Assembly: GCA_900466575.1 (NCBI GenBank)
Contig: UBMP01000001.1
Location: 62,001 to 126,000 of the forward strand
Length of the DNA stretch: 64,000 nucleotides
Reading direction: 5' to 3'
DNA from: Hyphomicrobiales bacterium
GTDB taxonomy: Bacteria; Pseudomonadota; Alphaproteobacteria; Rhizobiales; Rhizobiaceae
Below, piece after piece: positions 37,423-46,379 of this stretch (position 1 is its first letter; each line of letters begins with the position of its first letter). A program made the position numbers and the translations under genes. The notes below the pieces were generated by a model. That model had not been told where the DNA came from and ran no database searches. It was given only the letters and a program-made list of their open reading frames with translations.

Positions 37423-37905
37423 TCATCCGCTGCGTGGGATCGGCGGCGGAAAATGCAAGGTTGCCGCAATGCGGTTCCAGGCATTGATATTGGCGATCGC
37501 GACCGTCAGGTGGACGACTTCGGCTTCCGAGAAATGCGCATCGAGCGCCGCGCGCAGCCGTACCGTGGCATCGCTATCCCCCAGCTTTGTGACATGTTCA
37601 GCCCAAGCGAGCGCCGCAAGCTCCCGTGGCGAATAGACCCCCGCGTCACGCCATGCTGCAACCAGGTCGAGCTTTGCGGCAGTGAGCCCGAGCCGGCGGC
37701 CGACGTTCAGGTGGAGTTGGACACAGAACGCGCAGCCATTGATCTGCGAGACCCGAAGCTTGATGAGTTCCGTCAGGGTCTTTTCAAGGCCGGACTCGTC
37801 TACCGCCTTTCCCATCGCCAGCAGGGCGCTTCGCGCGCCCGGCGCGATGAGTTCAAACTGCTCATAGGACAAACCTCCCGCCTGCGGCATCGCCTCTGAA
37901 TTCAT
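37423..37905 (-). CDS. Carboxymuconolactone decarboxylase/AhpD-like protein
   Basis: A 160-residue protein. LIKLRVSQINGCAFCVQLHLN contains the redox CxxC (Cys58, Cys61) and His65 of the AhpD-like fold. Such proteins act as alkylhydroperoxidases or peroxide-linked reductants. It is transcribed divergently from a MarR-type gene 62 bp away, so peroxide- or phenolic-responsive control by that regulator is probable. AAGGGA precedes the ATG. Confidence 0.88.
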   Translation of the reverse strand: MNSEAMPQAGGLSYEQFELIAPGARSALLAMGKAVDESGLEKTLTELIKLRVSQINGCAFCVQLHLNVGRRLGLTAAKLDLVAAWRDAGVYSPRELAALAWAEHVTKLGDSDATVRLRAALDAHFSEAEVVHLTVAIANINAWNRIAATLHFPPPIPRSG

Positions 37906-37967
37906 CTTTCAATCCCTTCTTCAACGCGATAATATCAGAACACGAACAACATATCAGAGTTCTTACA

Positions 37968-38450
37968 TTGAGCAAGACAGCGACGCGATCCCCCCTTCCC
38001 GAAGCCGGCGAAGGGAAGCGCGGGGAAGATGGGCATTTCGGATATCTGCTGCGTCAGGCAGCGAATGCGCATCGCACCCGCATCGAGCAGGCGCTGGGCG
38101 ACCTTCAGATCACCCATCCGCAATTCTCGGTCATGACCATGCTCGATGCCTATCCCGGCCATTCCAATGCCGATCTGGCGCGGCTCGCATTGCTGACACC
38201 GCAGACGATGAGCGTGATCGTCGCCAATCTCTTGAAGTCCGGAACGGTCGAGCGGCACGCCCATGAAGTTCACGGGCGTATCCAGCATCTGGCTCTGACC
38301 GATCGAGGCCGCCAACTGCTAACCGAGGCCAAGAAACGGGTCTATGCTTTGGAAGATGCGATGTTGGCGGATGTTCCGCCGGAAGCGCGCGCCGCGATCA
38401 AGTCGTGGCTGACGAAGGTCGCCAAGGGAAGCGACCCGGTCGCGGGTTGA
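37968..38450 (+). CDS. MarR-family transcriptional regulator
   Basis: A 160-residue winged-HTH protein: GYLLRQAANAHRTRIEQALGDLQITHPQFSVMTML and the recognition part NADLARLALLTPQTMSVIVANLLKSGTVERHAHEVHGR. The start is TTG at 37968. In the 62-bp gap shared with the AhpD-like gene, the direct repeat ATATCAGA occurs twice (37932 and 37951), a candidate operator. Cysteine residues for redox sensing are absent, so the signal would be a ligand. Confidence 0.87.
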   Translation: MSKTATRSPLPEAGEGKRGEDGHFGYLLRQAANAHRTRIEQALGDLQITHPQFSVMTMLDAYPGHSNADLARLALLTPQTMSVIVANLLKSGTVERHAHEVHGRIQHLALTDRGRQLLTEAKKRVYALEDAMLADVPPEARAAIKSWLTKVAKGSDPVAG

Positions 38451-38502
38451 GACGCGCAAGATGACGCGGCGGGACCGTTGCCGGCCGCGTCATGAACCGC
38501 AA

Positions 38503-39219
38503 TCAGGCGGCCCGCTGCCGCATCCGTGCGGCAAGCCCCAGCGGCTGTTCGCGGCGCTTGGCCGGCAAAAGACGCTTCAGTTCAAGAGCCAGCACGCGGG
38601 CATTTTCGCGCGCCTTGTCGAGATTGGTGATGCGGCTCGGGTCCGCCTTGTGCAGCATCGTTCCGAGATCGAAGATATCGCGGAAGGCGGAGCGTTCGAA
38701 GATCGGCGTTTCGAGAACGTTGACACCGCGCGAAACCAGCAGATCCTTGATCGCCGAAAGCGCCCGCGTCGTCGCGATCGAGCTGACGCGCGTCAGCACC
38801 ACCGAATGCGGGATCGAAATCTTGGCCTGGTTCTTCATATGCGCCAGAAGTTCGATCACCTGTGCCGCGCCCTTGGCATCCATCGCACAGCCCTGAACCG
38901 GGATGAGAACGTGGTCGGAAAGGCCCAGAGCCGTTGCCAGCAGCGGGTCGCGCTGACCGGGAAGGTCGATGATGAAGAAATCGATCTGGTCGCGCATCTC
39001 GCGGATATGCGTCTGCATCGAGGCCACAGTGACTTCGGAGATCACGGTGAGGCTCGGATCCTTGCCACCGGTCTCGTACCAGTTGGTGATCCACTTCTGC
39101 GGATCGGCATCGAGCACCGCGACGCGATAGCCCTGGCGGACATATTCAGAGGCCAGCAGCAGAGCCGCCGTCGTCTTGCCTGCGCCGCCCTTTGTATTTG
39201 CAAGTGAAATGACCGGCAT
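38503..39219 (-). CDS. ParA-family ATPase
   Basis: A 238-residue ParA/Soj-like protein. The deviant Walker A KGGAGKTT lies at residues 10-17; FFIIDLPGQRDPLL is the Walker A' region, and a C-terminal ELKRLLPAKRREQP basic tail follows. No parB is adjacent, so it is an orphan ParA, as used for positioning of proteins, chemotaxis clusters or cellulose machinery rather than plasmid partition. The start at 39219 is placed at the MPVISLANTKGG N-terminus. Confidence 0.85.
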   Translation of the reverse strand: MPVISLANTKGGAGKTTAALLLASEYVRQGYRVAVLDADPQKWITNWYETGGKDPSLTVISEVTVASMQTHIREMRDQIDFFIIDLPGQRDPLLATALGLSDHVLIPVQGCAMDAKGAAQVIELLAHMKNQAKISIPHSVVLTRVSSIATTRALSAIKDLLVSRGVNVLETPIFERSAFRDIFDLGTMLHKADPSRITNLDKARENARVLALELKRLLPAKRREQPLGLAARMRQRAA

Positions 39220-39531
39220 TCCAAACCCCCTAGTCGGCCCGCCGGAACCCCATCCGGCTTGAAGGACCATGCATCGTTTGCCGCTTCGCGACGGATACAC
39301 ATTGCGTAAATCATGGTTAACGGAGCCTTAAAGCCGACTGCAGCAATTAACGATCCGACAACCAACGCCGACGCAGCACACGAATCTCAACAATACGGGA
39401 AAAGCCTGTGCAGATTGGCTTACGCAAGGCTGGAGCGACACCGGAGAAACATCTGCGGAATCCTCCATCCACAACGAAAAACGCCCGCGCACAAGCACGG
39501 GCGTCTGACTGAGGGGTAAGACGAAGGACGA
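39220..39531. other. Intergenic region between parA-like gene and alcohol dehydrogenase gene
   Basis: About 310 bp. It holds the operon terminator at 39476-39504 and the ParA-like gene promoter near 39240-39330. I see no additional gene. Confidence 0.6.
39476..39504 (-). terminator. Intrinsic terminator of the amine-catabolism operon
   Basis: On the minus strand: a 10-bp stem ACGCCCGTGC / GCGCGGGCGT (one G-U) with loop TTGT, followed by TTTTTCG. It lies just past the alcohol dehydrogenase stop. Confidence 0.85.
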
Positions 39532-40677
39532 TCAGATCGATTCGAGGAACAGCTTCTTCGCAGCCTCGACCGTCAGTTCGACCGGGTTGCCGCCCGTGGA
39601 CGGGTCGGCCACGGCCATGACGGACATTTCGTCGATACGATCCGTCTTCACGCCGAGCGCTGCCAGCTTGTCGGGGATACCCAGTTCCTCGCGCAGGCCC
39701 AGAACGAAGTCGTAGAAACCATTGAAGCCGCCGGCAATGCCGAGATAGGCGGAAGCGGCCGCGATGCGATCTTCGATCGCGGGACGGTTGAAGCGGAGCA
39801 CCGGCGGCATGACGACAGCATTCGTGGTGCCGTGATGCGTGTGATACATCGCCCCGACCGGGTGGCTGAGCGAGTGGATCGCGCCGAGCCCCTTCTGGAA
39901 GGCGACGGCACCCATGGCGGCAGCCGACATCATATGCGTGCGGGCTTCGAGATCCGTCCCGTCCTTGTAGGCGCGCGGCAGATATTCCTTCACGAGGCGC
40001 ATGCCTTCGAGCGCAATGCCCTGGCTCATCGGATGATAGAAGGGCGAGGAATAGGCTTCTAGGCAATGGGCAAACGCATCCATGCCGGTGCCGGCGGTGA
40101 TGTGCTTCGGCATGCCGACCGTCAGTTCCGGATCGCAGATCGTGACGCCGGGCAGGAACTTCGGATGGAAGATGATCTTCTTCGTTTCCGTCACCGAATT
40201 GGTGATGACGGAAGCGCGGCCCACTTCCGAGCCGGTGCCGGCCGTCGTCGGCACGGCCACGATCGGCGCAATGCCTTCGACGGATGCGCGCGTCCACCAG
40301 TCGCCAACATCCTCGAAATCCCAGACCGGGCGCGTCTGCCCGGCCATGAAGGCCACGCACTTGCCAAGATCGAGGCCCGAGCCGCCGCCGAAGGCGACGA
40401 CGCCGTCATGGCCGCCATCCTTGAACGCCTTCACGCCGGCTTCGAGGTTCTTCTCGTTCGGGTTCGGATCGACATCGGCGAAGATCGCGCGACCCAGGCC
40501 GCCGGCTTCCAGAATGTCGAGCGCCTGTTTCGTGATCGGCATCGTGGAGAGACCACGGTCGGTGACCAGAAGCGGCTTCTTCATGCCGAGCGACTTGCAG
40601 TGGTCGGCCAGTTCCTTGATGCGCCCTGCCCCCATCTTGATGAGGGTCGGGTAGCTCCAGTTTGCAGTAATCGACAT
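39532..40677 (-). CDS. Iron-containing alcohol dehydrogenase
   Basis: A 381-residue group III (Fe-dependent) alcohol dehydrogenase. VVAFGGGSGLDLGKCVA is the NAD phosphate-binding loop, and metal ligands are supplied by the Asp in the CDPEL region and His in AFAHCLEAYSS, GAIHSLSHPVGAMYH and THHGTTNAV. It oxidises a primary alcohol with NAD(P)+. It is the last gene of the operon, one base after the aldehyde dehydrogenase. I infer that it oxidises a gamma-glutamylated amino alcohol. Confidence 0.92.
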   Translation of the reverse strand: MSITANWSYPTLIKMGAGRIKELADHCKSLGMKKPLLVTDRGLSTMPITKQALDILEAGGLGRAIFADVDPNPNEKNLEAGVKAFKDGGHDGVVAFGGGSGLDLGKCVAFMAGQTRPVWDFEDVGDWWTRASVEGIAPIVAVPTTAGTGSEVGRASVITNSVTETKKIIFHPKFLPGVTICDPELTVGMPKHITAGTGMDAFAHCLEAYSSPFYHPMSQGIALEGMRLVKEYLPRAYKDGTDLEARTHMMSAAAMGAVAFQKGLGAIHSLSHPVGAMYHTHHGTTNAVVMPPVLRFNRPAIEDRIAAASAYLGIAGGFNGFYDFVLGLREELGIPDKLAALGVKTDRIDEMSVMAVADPSTGGNPVELTVEAAKKLFLESI

Positions 40678-40678
40678 C

Positions 40679-42061
40679 TTAGAGTGCCTTCTTGAGGTGA
40701 TAGGATTTCGGACGGGTCAGATTGTGGAAGCCGATGATGGAGAGCGATCCGCCGCGGCCCGTGTCCTTGCAGCCGGTCCAGCAGAGGCCCGGATCGACAT
40801 AGTCGGCGCGGTTCATGAACACGGTGCCGGTCTCCAGATCGCGGCCGAGACGGGCAGCGCGTTCGGCATCCTTCGTCCAGAGCGAAACGGTGAGACCGTA
40901 TTTGCAATCGTTCATCAGTTCGAGCGCTTCCGCATCGTTCTTGACCTTCATGATGCCGACAGCCGGCCCGAAGGTTTCCTCGCGCATGATCTCCATCGAG
41001 TGATCGACATCGACGAGGATCTGCGGAGCGATGTAAGCACCGCCATCATCGGCCGGGAAGAGCTTGGGATCGACCAGCGCCTTGGCGCCCTTCGAAACGG
41101 CTTGAGCAATCTGTTCGCGCACGGTCGCGGCAAAGCGCTTGTGCGCCATCGGGCCGAGCGTCGTTTCCTTGTCGAGCGGATTGCCGAGCTTGTAGTTCGA
41201 CACCCAGGCGACCGACTTCTCGACGAATTCGTCATAGAGGTTTTCGTTCACATAGATGCGCTCGATGCCGCAGCAGCACTGGCCGGAATTGTAGGTCGCG
41301 CCGTCCATCAGCGTATCGACGGCCGCATCCAGATCGGCATCTTCCATGACATAGCCCGGATCCTTGCCGCCGAGCTCGAGGCCCGTGCCGGTAAACGTGC
41401 CGGCCGCAGCGCGCTCGATATTGCGCCCGCCCTCGACCGAACCGGTGAAGTTGATGAAGTTGAAGGAGCCGGCCGCGATCAGCTTCGACGTCGTGTCATG
41501 GTCGAGGAAGACGTTCATGAACACGTCTTCCGGAACGCCCGCCTCATTGAAGGCCTGGACGAAACGCTCGCCGACCAGCAGCGTCTGCGATGCATGCTTG
41601 AGCACCACCGTGTTACCCGCCATCAGTGCCGGCGCAATCGTGTTGAGCGCGGTCATGTAGGGATAGTTCCACGGCGCGATGACGAAGACGACGCCATGCG
41701 GCTCGCGCTCGATATAGCGCTCGAACTTGTCGGAGCTTTCGACCTTCAGCGGAGCGAGCGCGTCGGCGGCAATGGTGGCGACATAGTTGGAGCGCTCGTT
41801 GAAGCCCTTGAACTCGCCACCATAGCGAACCGGACGGCCCATCTGCCAGGCGAGCTCCTCAACCACGACATCGGCCATCTCGTTGAGCCGCGCCACGCCC
41901 TTCAGCACCAGCTGCACGCGCTCTTCCAGCGGGCGCTTCGCCCAGGCCTTCTGCGCCTTGCGGGCACGGGCGACCGCTGCGGCCGCATCGTCAAAACTCA
42001 TCGCCGGACGTTCGGCGTAAACCGAACCGTCAACCGGCGAAATGCATCGGATCATCGTCAT
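40679..42061 (-). CDS. Aldehyde dehydrogenase
   Basis: A 460-residue NAD(P)-dependent aldehyde dehydrogenase. FVIAPWNYPYMTALNTIAPALMAGNTVVLKHASQT is the cofactor region, LELGGKDPGYV carries the general-base Glu, and YNSGQCCCGIERIYV carries the catalytic Cys. It follows the GS-like ligase and precedes the Fe-alcohol dehydrogenase. In the inferred pathway it would oxidise the gamma-glutamyl aldehyde to the acid. The start at 42061 (MTMIRC) has AGGA eight bases upstream. Confidence 0.92.
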   Translation of the reverse strand: MTMIRCISPVDGSVYAERPAMSFDDAAAAVARARKAQKAWAKRPLEERVQLVLKGVARLNEMADVVVEELAWQMGRPVRYGGEFKGFNERSNYVATIAADALAPLKVESSDKFERYIEREPHGVVFVIAPWNYPYMTALNTIAPALMAGNTVVLKHASQTLLVGERFVQAFNEAGVPEDVFMNVFLDHDTTSKLIAAGSFNFINFTGSVEGGRNIERAAAGTFTGTGLELGGKDPGYVMEDADLDAAVDTLMDGATYNSGQCCCGIERIYVNENLYDEFVEKSVAWVSNYKLGNPLDKETTLGPMAHKRFAATVREQIAQAVSKGAKALVDPKLFPADDGGAYIAPQILVDVDHSMEIMREETFGPAVGIMKVKNDAEALELMNDCKYGLTVSLWTKDAERAARLGRDLETGTVFMNRADYVDPGLCWTGCKDTGRGGSLSIIGFHNLTRPKSYHLKKAL

Positions 42062-42208
42062 GATCTTTTTCCTGATCTTGTGTTCTAAACTATCCATCCC
42101 GCCTGCGGCGGGACGGGAATTCCTGTTCTGGGGTTCCATTCGGCGTCAGGCCGAACTGTTTCGCGGATGGCCTGGATGATCGCCATCGACGCGCGATTTG
42201 CGCCTCGT

Positions 42209-43576
42209 TTACGCCCTTTCGAAACCGCGCGCCACTTCCCAATCGGTGATCTTGCGGTCGTATTCTTCCTGCTCCCACTCGGCAGCGCGCACATAGTGGT
42301 CGACTACACCGTCGCCAAAGGCCGAACGCAAAAGCTGAGACTTGTTCAGCGCATCCGTGGCGGCGCGCAGCGTTTTCGGGACCTCGCGGATTTCTCCCGC
42401 CTTGTAGGCGTCGCCCGTGAAGGGATCTACGAGCGTCATCTGCTTTTCGATCCCGTCGATGCCGGCGGCCAGAAGGGCTGCAAGCGCGAGATAGGGGTTC
42501 AGGTCCGAACCGCCAACGCGGCATTCGATGCGGATCGACTTGGAGCCCTCGCCGCAGAGACGATAGCCAGCCGTGCGGTTGTCCTTCGACCAGATGGCCT
42601 TGGTCGGCGCGAAGGTGCCCGCGACGAACCGCTTGTAGGAGTTGATATAGGGCGCAAGGAAATAGGTGACTTCCTCGGCATGCGCCAGCAGGCCCGCCAC
42701 GTAGTTTTCCATCATCTTCGACATGCCGTAGCGGCCGTTCGGATCGTAGAACATCGGCTTGCCGTCGAGCGACCAGAGCGACTGGTGGATATGCGAGGAA
42801 CTGCCGGCAGCGGCGTTGCTCCACTTGGCGAGGAATGTAATCGCCTTGCCGCGCGCCCAGGCGATTTCCTTCGCGCCATTCTTCACGATCGAATGCTGGT
42901 CGGCGGTGACGACCGCCTCGTCATACTTGACGTTGATTTCTTCCTGACCGGCCGACGCCTCGCCCTTGGAATTCTCGACCGTGATGCCGGCGCCATAAAG
43001 CCCGTTGCGGATCGCCCGCATCACGTCTTCTTCCTTGGAGGTCTGGAAGATGTGATAGTCCTCGTTATAGCCTGAGCAGAGGCGAAGGTCGCGGTAGCCG
43101 CTTTCGCGCGCGTCGTCATAGGTCTGGTCGAAGAGGAAGAATTCGAGTTCGGTCGCCATATAGGCCTTGAGGCCCATCGCCTCCAAGCGCTTCACCTGCT
43201 TCTTCAGGATCGCGCGCGGCGAATGCGGAACCTCTTCATGCGTGTGATGGTCGAGCACGTCGCAGATGACCATGGCGGTACCTTCGAGCCATGGAATGCG
43301 CCGAAGCGTCGAAAGATCCGGCTTCATCGTGTAGTCGCCGTAGCCCGACTCCCAGCTTGTCGCCTTGTAGCCCGGAACCGTCTCCATCTCGATGTCGGTC
43401 GCCAGCAGGTAGTTGCAGCTATGCGTTTCGTGCCAGCCGCTATCGAGGAAATATTGCGCATGGAAGCGCTTTCCCATGAGCCGACCCTGCATATCGACCT
43501 GCACGGCCAGAACCGTATCGATCCGGCCCTCGGCAACGTCCTTCTTCAAGGTCTCGAAATCGTATTTGGCGCTCAT
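42209..43576 (-). CDS. Glutamine-synthetase-family gamma-glutamyl-amine ligase (PuuA/GlnT-like)
   Basis: A 455-residue GS-fold enzyme of the type III/PuuA-like branch. It shows TELEFFLF (metal site), GQEEINVKYDEA, SSHIHQSLWS and the substrate region NRTAGYRLCGEGSKSIRIECRVGGSDLNPYLALAALLAAG. The adenylylation-loop signature of classical GlnA is absent. Such enzymes ligate glutamate to an amine at the expense of ATP. Position in an operon with alcohol and aldehyde dehydrogenases suggests an amino alcohol as acceptor. The start at 43576 begins MSAKYDFETLKKDV. Confidence 0.88.
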   Translation of the reverse strand: MSAKYDFETLKKDVAEGRIDTVLAVQVDMQGRLMGKRFHAQYFLDSGWHETHSCNYLLATDIEMETVPGYKATSWESGYGDYTMKPDLSTLRRIPWLEGTAMVICDVLDHHTHEEVPHSPRAILKKQVKRLEAMGLKAYMATELEFFLFDQTYDDARESGYRDLRLCSGYNEDYHIFQTSKEEDVMRAIRNGLYGAGITVENSKGEASAGQEEINVKYDEAVVTADQHSIVKNGAKEIAWARGKAITFLAKWSNAAAGSSSHIHQSLWSLDGKPMFYDPNGRYGMSKMMENYVAGLLAHAEEVTYFLAPYINSYKRFVAGTFAPTKAIWSKDNRTAGYRLCGEGSKSIRIECRVGGSDLNPYLALAALLAAGIDGIEKQMTLVDPFTGDAYKAGEIREVPKTLRAATDALNKSQLLRSAFGDGVVDHYVRAAEWEQEEYDRKITDWEVARGFERA

Positions 43577-43638
43577 CAGAAGCCGTCCCTGTTCCCTGTC
43601 GGCCACTCACGGGCCCGTTTTGTCATTATGGATTGAAG

Positions 43639-43666
43639 GCGCTCCGGCTAACGAGAGCCGGAGCGC
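43639..43666 (-). other. Intergenic stem-loop between permease and ligase genes
   Basis: An 11-bp stem GCGCTCCGGCT / AGCCGGAGCGC with a 6-base loop and no T-run on either side. It lies between the permease stop and the ligase start, so more likely a processing or stability element than a terminator. Confidence 0.6.
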
Positions 43667-43685
43667 GTGTCTCTGAGGATGCCGA

Positions 43686-45254
43686 TCAGGATTCGCCGAC
43701 GGCGTGTTCGGCGGCAGCGATTTCCGCCTGGCGCTTGGCCACTTCGTCGCCGATCGGCGGGCCCTTGAAGCGCTTGTTTTCAAACGCCAGCCAGACAATG
43801 GCCGTGAGGATCAGGAAGCCGACGGTGATATAGGCGGCATACTGGTTCGGCGGCTGCACACCGATGACGAAGATCACGACCATCGAGATCACGACCAGAA
43901 CAGCCACGAACTTGTAGAGCCCTGCCCCCATGTTCCAAGGACCCATGGCCGGCCACTTCTTCGTGCCGATGGCAAAGATGCCGAGCGCGATCGGGATGGC
44001 GAAAGAGAGGAACAGGAAGATGACGGTGCACGACACCACGATGGTATAGGCCGTGGAACCGGCGATCTCGATCAGCGAGGCACCCCAGACAAACAGGACC
44101 GACAGCGTGGCGCCGACCCAGATGGCCGTGGAGGGCGTGCGAAACTTGCGGCTGACGCTCGCCAGTGTCTTCGACATCGGCAGACCGCCGTCACGCGAGA
44201 AGGCGAAGATCATGCGCGACACGGACGTCACCGTCGCAAGGCCGCAGAGGAACTGCGAGATGAAGATCGCGACGTAGAGAATGTTCTTCACAACAGGGTT
44301 TGCAACGCTGTCCATGGTCCAGAAGAACACGTTCCAGCCCTGCTTGGCCGCATCATCCATGTTCGGGATAGCGAGCAGGAAGGCGACAAGCATGATGTAG
44401 CCGAAGAAGGCCGACCACCAGACCGACGAGATCATGCCGCGCGGAACCGACTCGGCGGCCTTGACGGTTTCTTCCGACGTATGGGCCGAGGCGTCATAGC
44501 CGGTGATCGTGTAGATCGGCAGCAGCAGGCCAAGCGCAAAGATATACCAGATGCTGTCGCTCTTCGGCCAGACGGCGGAGGCGTCCGGCTGACCGGAATA
44601 GTTGGTGAAGGTCCACAGACGGCTGAAATCCCAATGCGCCGCGCCGAAGAAGCAGACGAGCGTCAGGGCGATCGCGGTCACGAAGATCAGATAGCCCGAC
44701 ATGTCGGTGAGCTTCGCCGTCAGCTTGATGCCGAAATGGTTGATCAGCGCCTGGAGAGCTGTGATCAGAGCAACAAAGATGATCTGGTTGGCAAAGCCGC
44801 CGGAGGTCGTCGCATCGACGTTGATGCCGAGCCACGGACCGATCGAGCCCGAGAAGAAGCCCCAGGTGCCGGCGTTGATCGCGCCCAGAACCGTGACGAG
44901 ACCGAGCAGGTTAAACCAGGCCGTCACCCAGCCGGTGAAGCGGTTACCGAGGATCGAACCCCAGTGATAAAGCCCGCCGGCGGTCGGATAGGCGGAGGAA
45001 ATCTGCGCCATGGCGAGCGCGAAGACGCCAGAAATCACGCAGCCGAGCGGCCAGCCAAGGCCGATCGCCGCCCCACCCGCACCGGCCGTTGCCTGCGCGA
45101 GCGAGTTGATCCCGCCGGAAAGGATGCAGATGATCGAGAAGGAAATGGCGAAGTTCGAGAACGAACTCATCCGCCGTTCCAGTTCCTGGGCGTAGCCCAT
45201 CGAATGCAGGATCGCGAGATCCTGTTTCTTGTCTGATTCTGAGTAGTCACTCAT
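43686..45254 (-). CDS. APC-family amino acid/amine permease
   Basis: A 522-residue inner membrane transporter with about 12 hydrophobic segments. FSNFAISFSIICILSGGINSLAQATAGAGG is the usual APC TM1 pattern, and ITGYDASAHTSEETVKAAESVPRGM is the conserved cytoplasmic loop of the amino-acid/choline/GABA (ACT) subgroup. Substrate is unknown; the neighbourhood suggests the amine degraded by the operon. It follows the N-formylglutamate-amidohydrolase-like gene. Confidence 0.88.
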   Translation of the reverse strand: MSDYSESDKKQDLAILHSMGYAQELERRMSSFSNFAISFSIICILSGGINSLAQATAGAGGAAIGLGWPLGCVISGVFALAMAQISSAYPTAGGLYHWGSILGNRFTGWVTAWFNLLGLVTVLGAINAGTWGFFSGSIGPWLGINVDATTSGGFANQIIFVALITALQALINHFGIKLTAKLTDMSGYLIFVTAIALTLVCFFGAAHWDFSRLWTFTNYSGQPDASAVWPKSDSIWYIFALGLLLPIYTITGYDASAHTSEETVKAAESVPRGMISSVWWSAFFGYIMLVAFLLAIPNMDDAAKQGWNVFFWTMDSVANPVVKNILYVAIFISQFLCGLATVTSVSRMIFAFSRDGGLPMSKTLASVSRKFRTPSTAIWVGATLSVLFVWGASLIEIAGSTAYTIVVSCTVIFLFLSFAIPIALGIFAIGTKKWPAMGPWNMGAGLYKFVAVLVVISMVVIFVIGVQPPNQYAAYITVGFLILTAIVWLAFENKRFKGPPIGDEVAKRQAEIAAAEHAVGES

Positions 45255-45308
45255 CTTTTCAGTTCCCCTGTTTGCGCCGTACCGACGCCAATGTCGTCCA
45301 ATTCAATC

Positions 45309-46118
45309 TTAGTGGCTTCTGACATTCACGAAGGTCTTTTTATTCTTGTCCTGCTGGCCGATCGCCTCTGCAATCAGCTCCGACAGGTATCCGGCCATGA
45401 CCTCTTGGCCGGCTTGATCCGCGATAAGGTCGTTTCGGACCTCGATCATGACATTCGGAATTCCGCGGGAAATTCCGTGAAGGATAAGGCTGTGCGTTAC
45501 GCCGTCAGCCGGACCATAAGGCTCGTTGCGCCGCACATCATGACGACGCTCCGCAGCCGCGGCCGCAAGGATTCCATCTGCAAACCGCGCATCGGCATCG
45601 TGCAGGATACCGACCTCGACCGCACGAGACTTGCCAAAATAGACAGGCGTAAAACTGTGAACAGTGATCACCGAAGTTGCAAGCCCGTGGCAGGTCCGCT
45701 CGTCGATCAGCGTGGAAACGGCAGCGTGGAAGGGGCGGTAGAGCGCCTGGGTCCGGGCAAGCCGCTCGGCACCATCGACGACCTCATTGGCCGGAACCGC
45801 GTAGATCTCGCTCTTCATCGGCATGGATGCCGGCGATTCCGGCGGGCGGTTACAGTCATAGACGAGGCGGGAAAACTTCTGGAAGACGAGCGGGCTGTCG
45901 AAGCGCGCTGAAAGCAGTCGTGCCACCGCGAGCGCGCCGGGGTCCCAGGCGATATGGGAGAGCCGCGCCTCTTCGCTGAGACCCATGTCACCCATCGATT
46001 GCGGCAGGGTCGAGGATGCATGCTCGCAGACGATGACGAAGGGGCCCTGCCCCTGTCCCCGCTCGACGCCAACCGGATCGCTCTCATCCGGAGAAAGAAC
46101 GCATTCCCACTTGCGCAT
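45309..46118 (-). CDS. N-formylglutamate amidohydrolase family protein
   Basis: A 269-residue hydrolase of the N-formylglutamate amidohydrolase family (zinc-dependent, HutG-like group of Pseudomonas). FVIVCEHASSTLP carries the metal-binding Glu-His and YDCNRPPESP the substrate-binding Arg region; VITVHSFTPVYFG and LILHGISRGIPNVMIEVRNDL complete the pattern. It is the first gene of the divergent operon. No histidine-degradation gene is near, so I infer that it cleaves the gamma-glutamyl amide at the pathway end. The start at 46118 is chosen at MRKWECVLSPD. Confidence 0.85.
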   Translation of the reverse strand: MRKWECVLSPDESDPVGVERGQGQGPFVIVCEHASSTLPQSMGDMGLSEEARLSHIAWDPGALAVARLLSARFDSPLVFQKFSRLVYDCNRPPESPASMPMKSEIYAVPANEVVDGAERLARTQALYRPFHAAVSTLIDERTCHGLATSVITVHSFTPVYFGKSRAVEVGILHDADARFADGILAAAAAERRHDVRRNEPYGPADGVTHSLILHGISRGIPNVMIEVRNDLIADQAGQEVMAGYLSELIAEAIGQQDKNKKTFVNVRSH

Positions 46119-46379
46119 CGTGAAATCCCAGCACCTCAATTCTGAAAAATGTTCTTCAAAAAACGATCTGTGTCAATTCGCTTCTGAAATTATCTTTTCA
46201 AAAAATGCTCGTTGACTTGGCACCCGATCCTGCGTTTAGTTTTGTGACAAAGTCGGCATCAGACCGGCTCAAGGCGGCGACCGAAGCCCAGACCATGGTC
46301 ACGCCGCGTAAGATCGAGAAAAACGGTGGGACCGGCCCGCATTCGATGCGGCACGCTTCGCCAGAGGGTGAACATATCT
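46119..46379. promoter_or_regulatory. Divergent promoter region between the amine operon and rpiR-type gene
   Basis: A 261-bp AT-rich space. It carries two 16-bp sites TGAA-N8-TTCA (46143-46158 and 46185-46200) and a plus-strand promoter TTGACT (46212-46217), 17-bp spacer, TTTAGT (46235-46240) that would drive the RpiR gene. Centre-to-centre spacing of the two sites is 42 bp, four helical turns. Confidence 0.7.

Noticed and set aside
37932-37958. ATATCAGA direct repeats as a proven MarR operator
   Set aside because: Two copies are visible in the divergent gap, but MarR sites are usually inverted repeats and I see no clear dyad; kept only as a remark.
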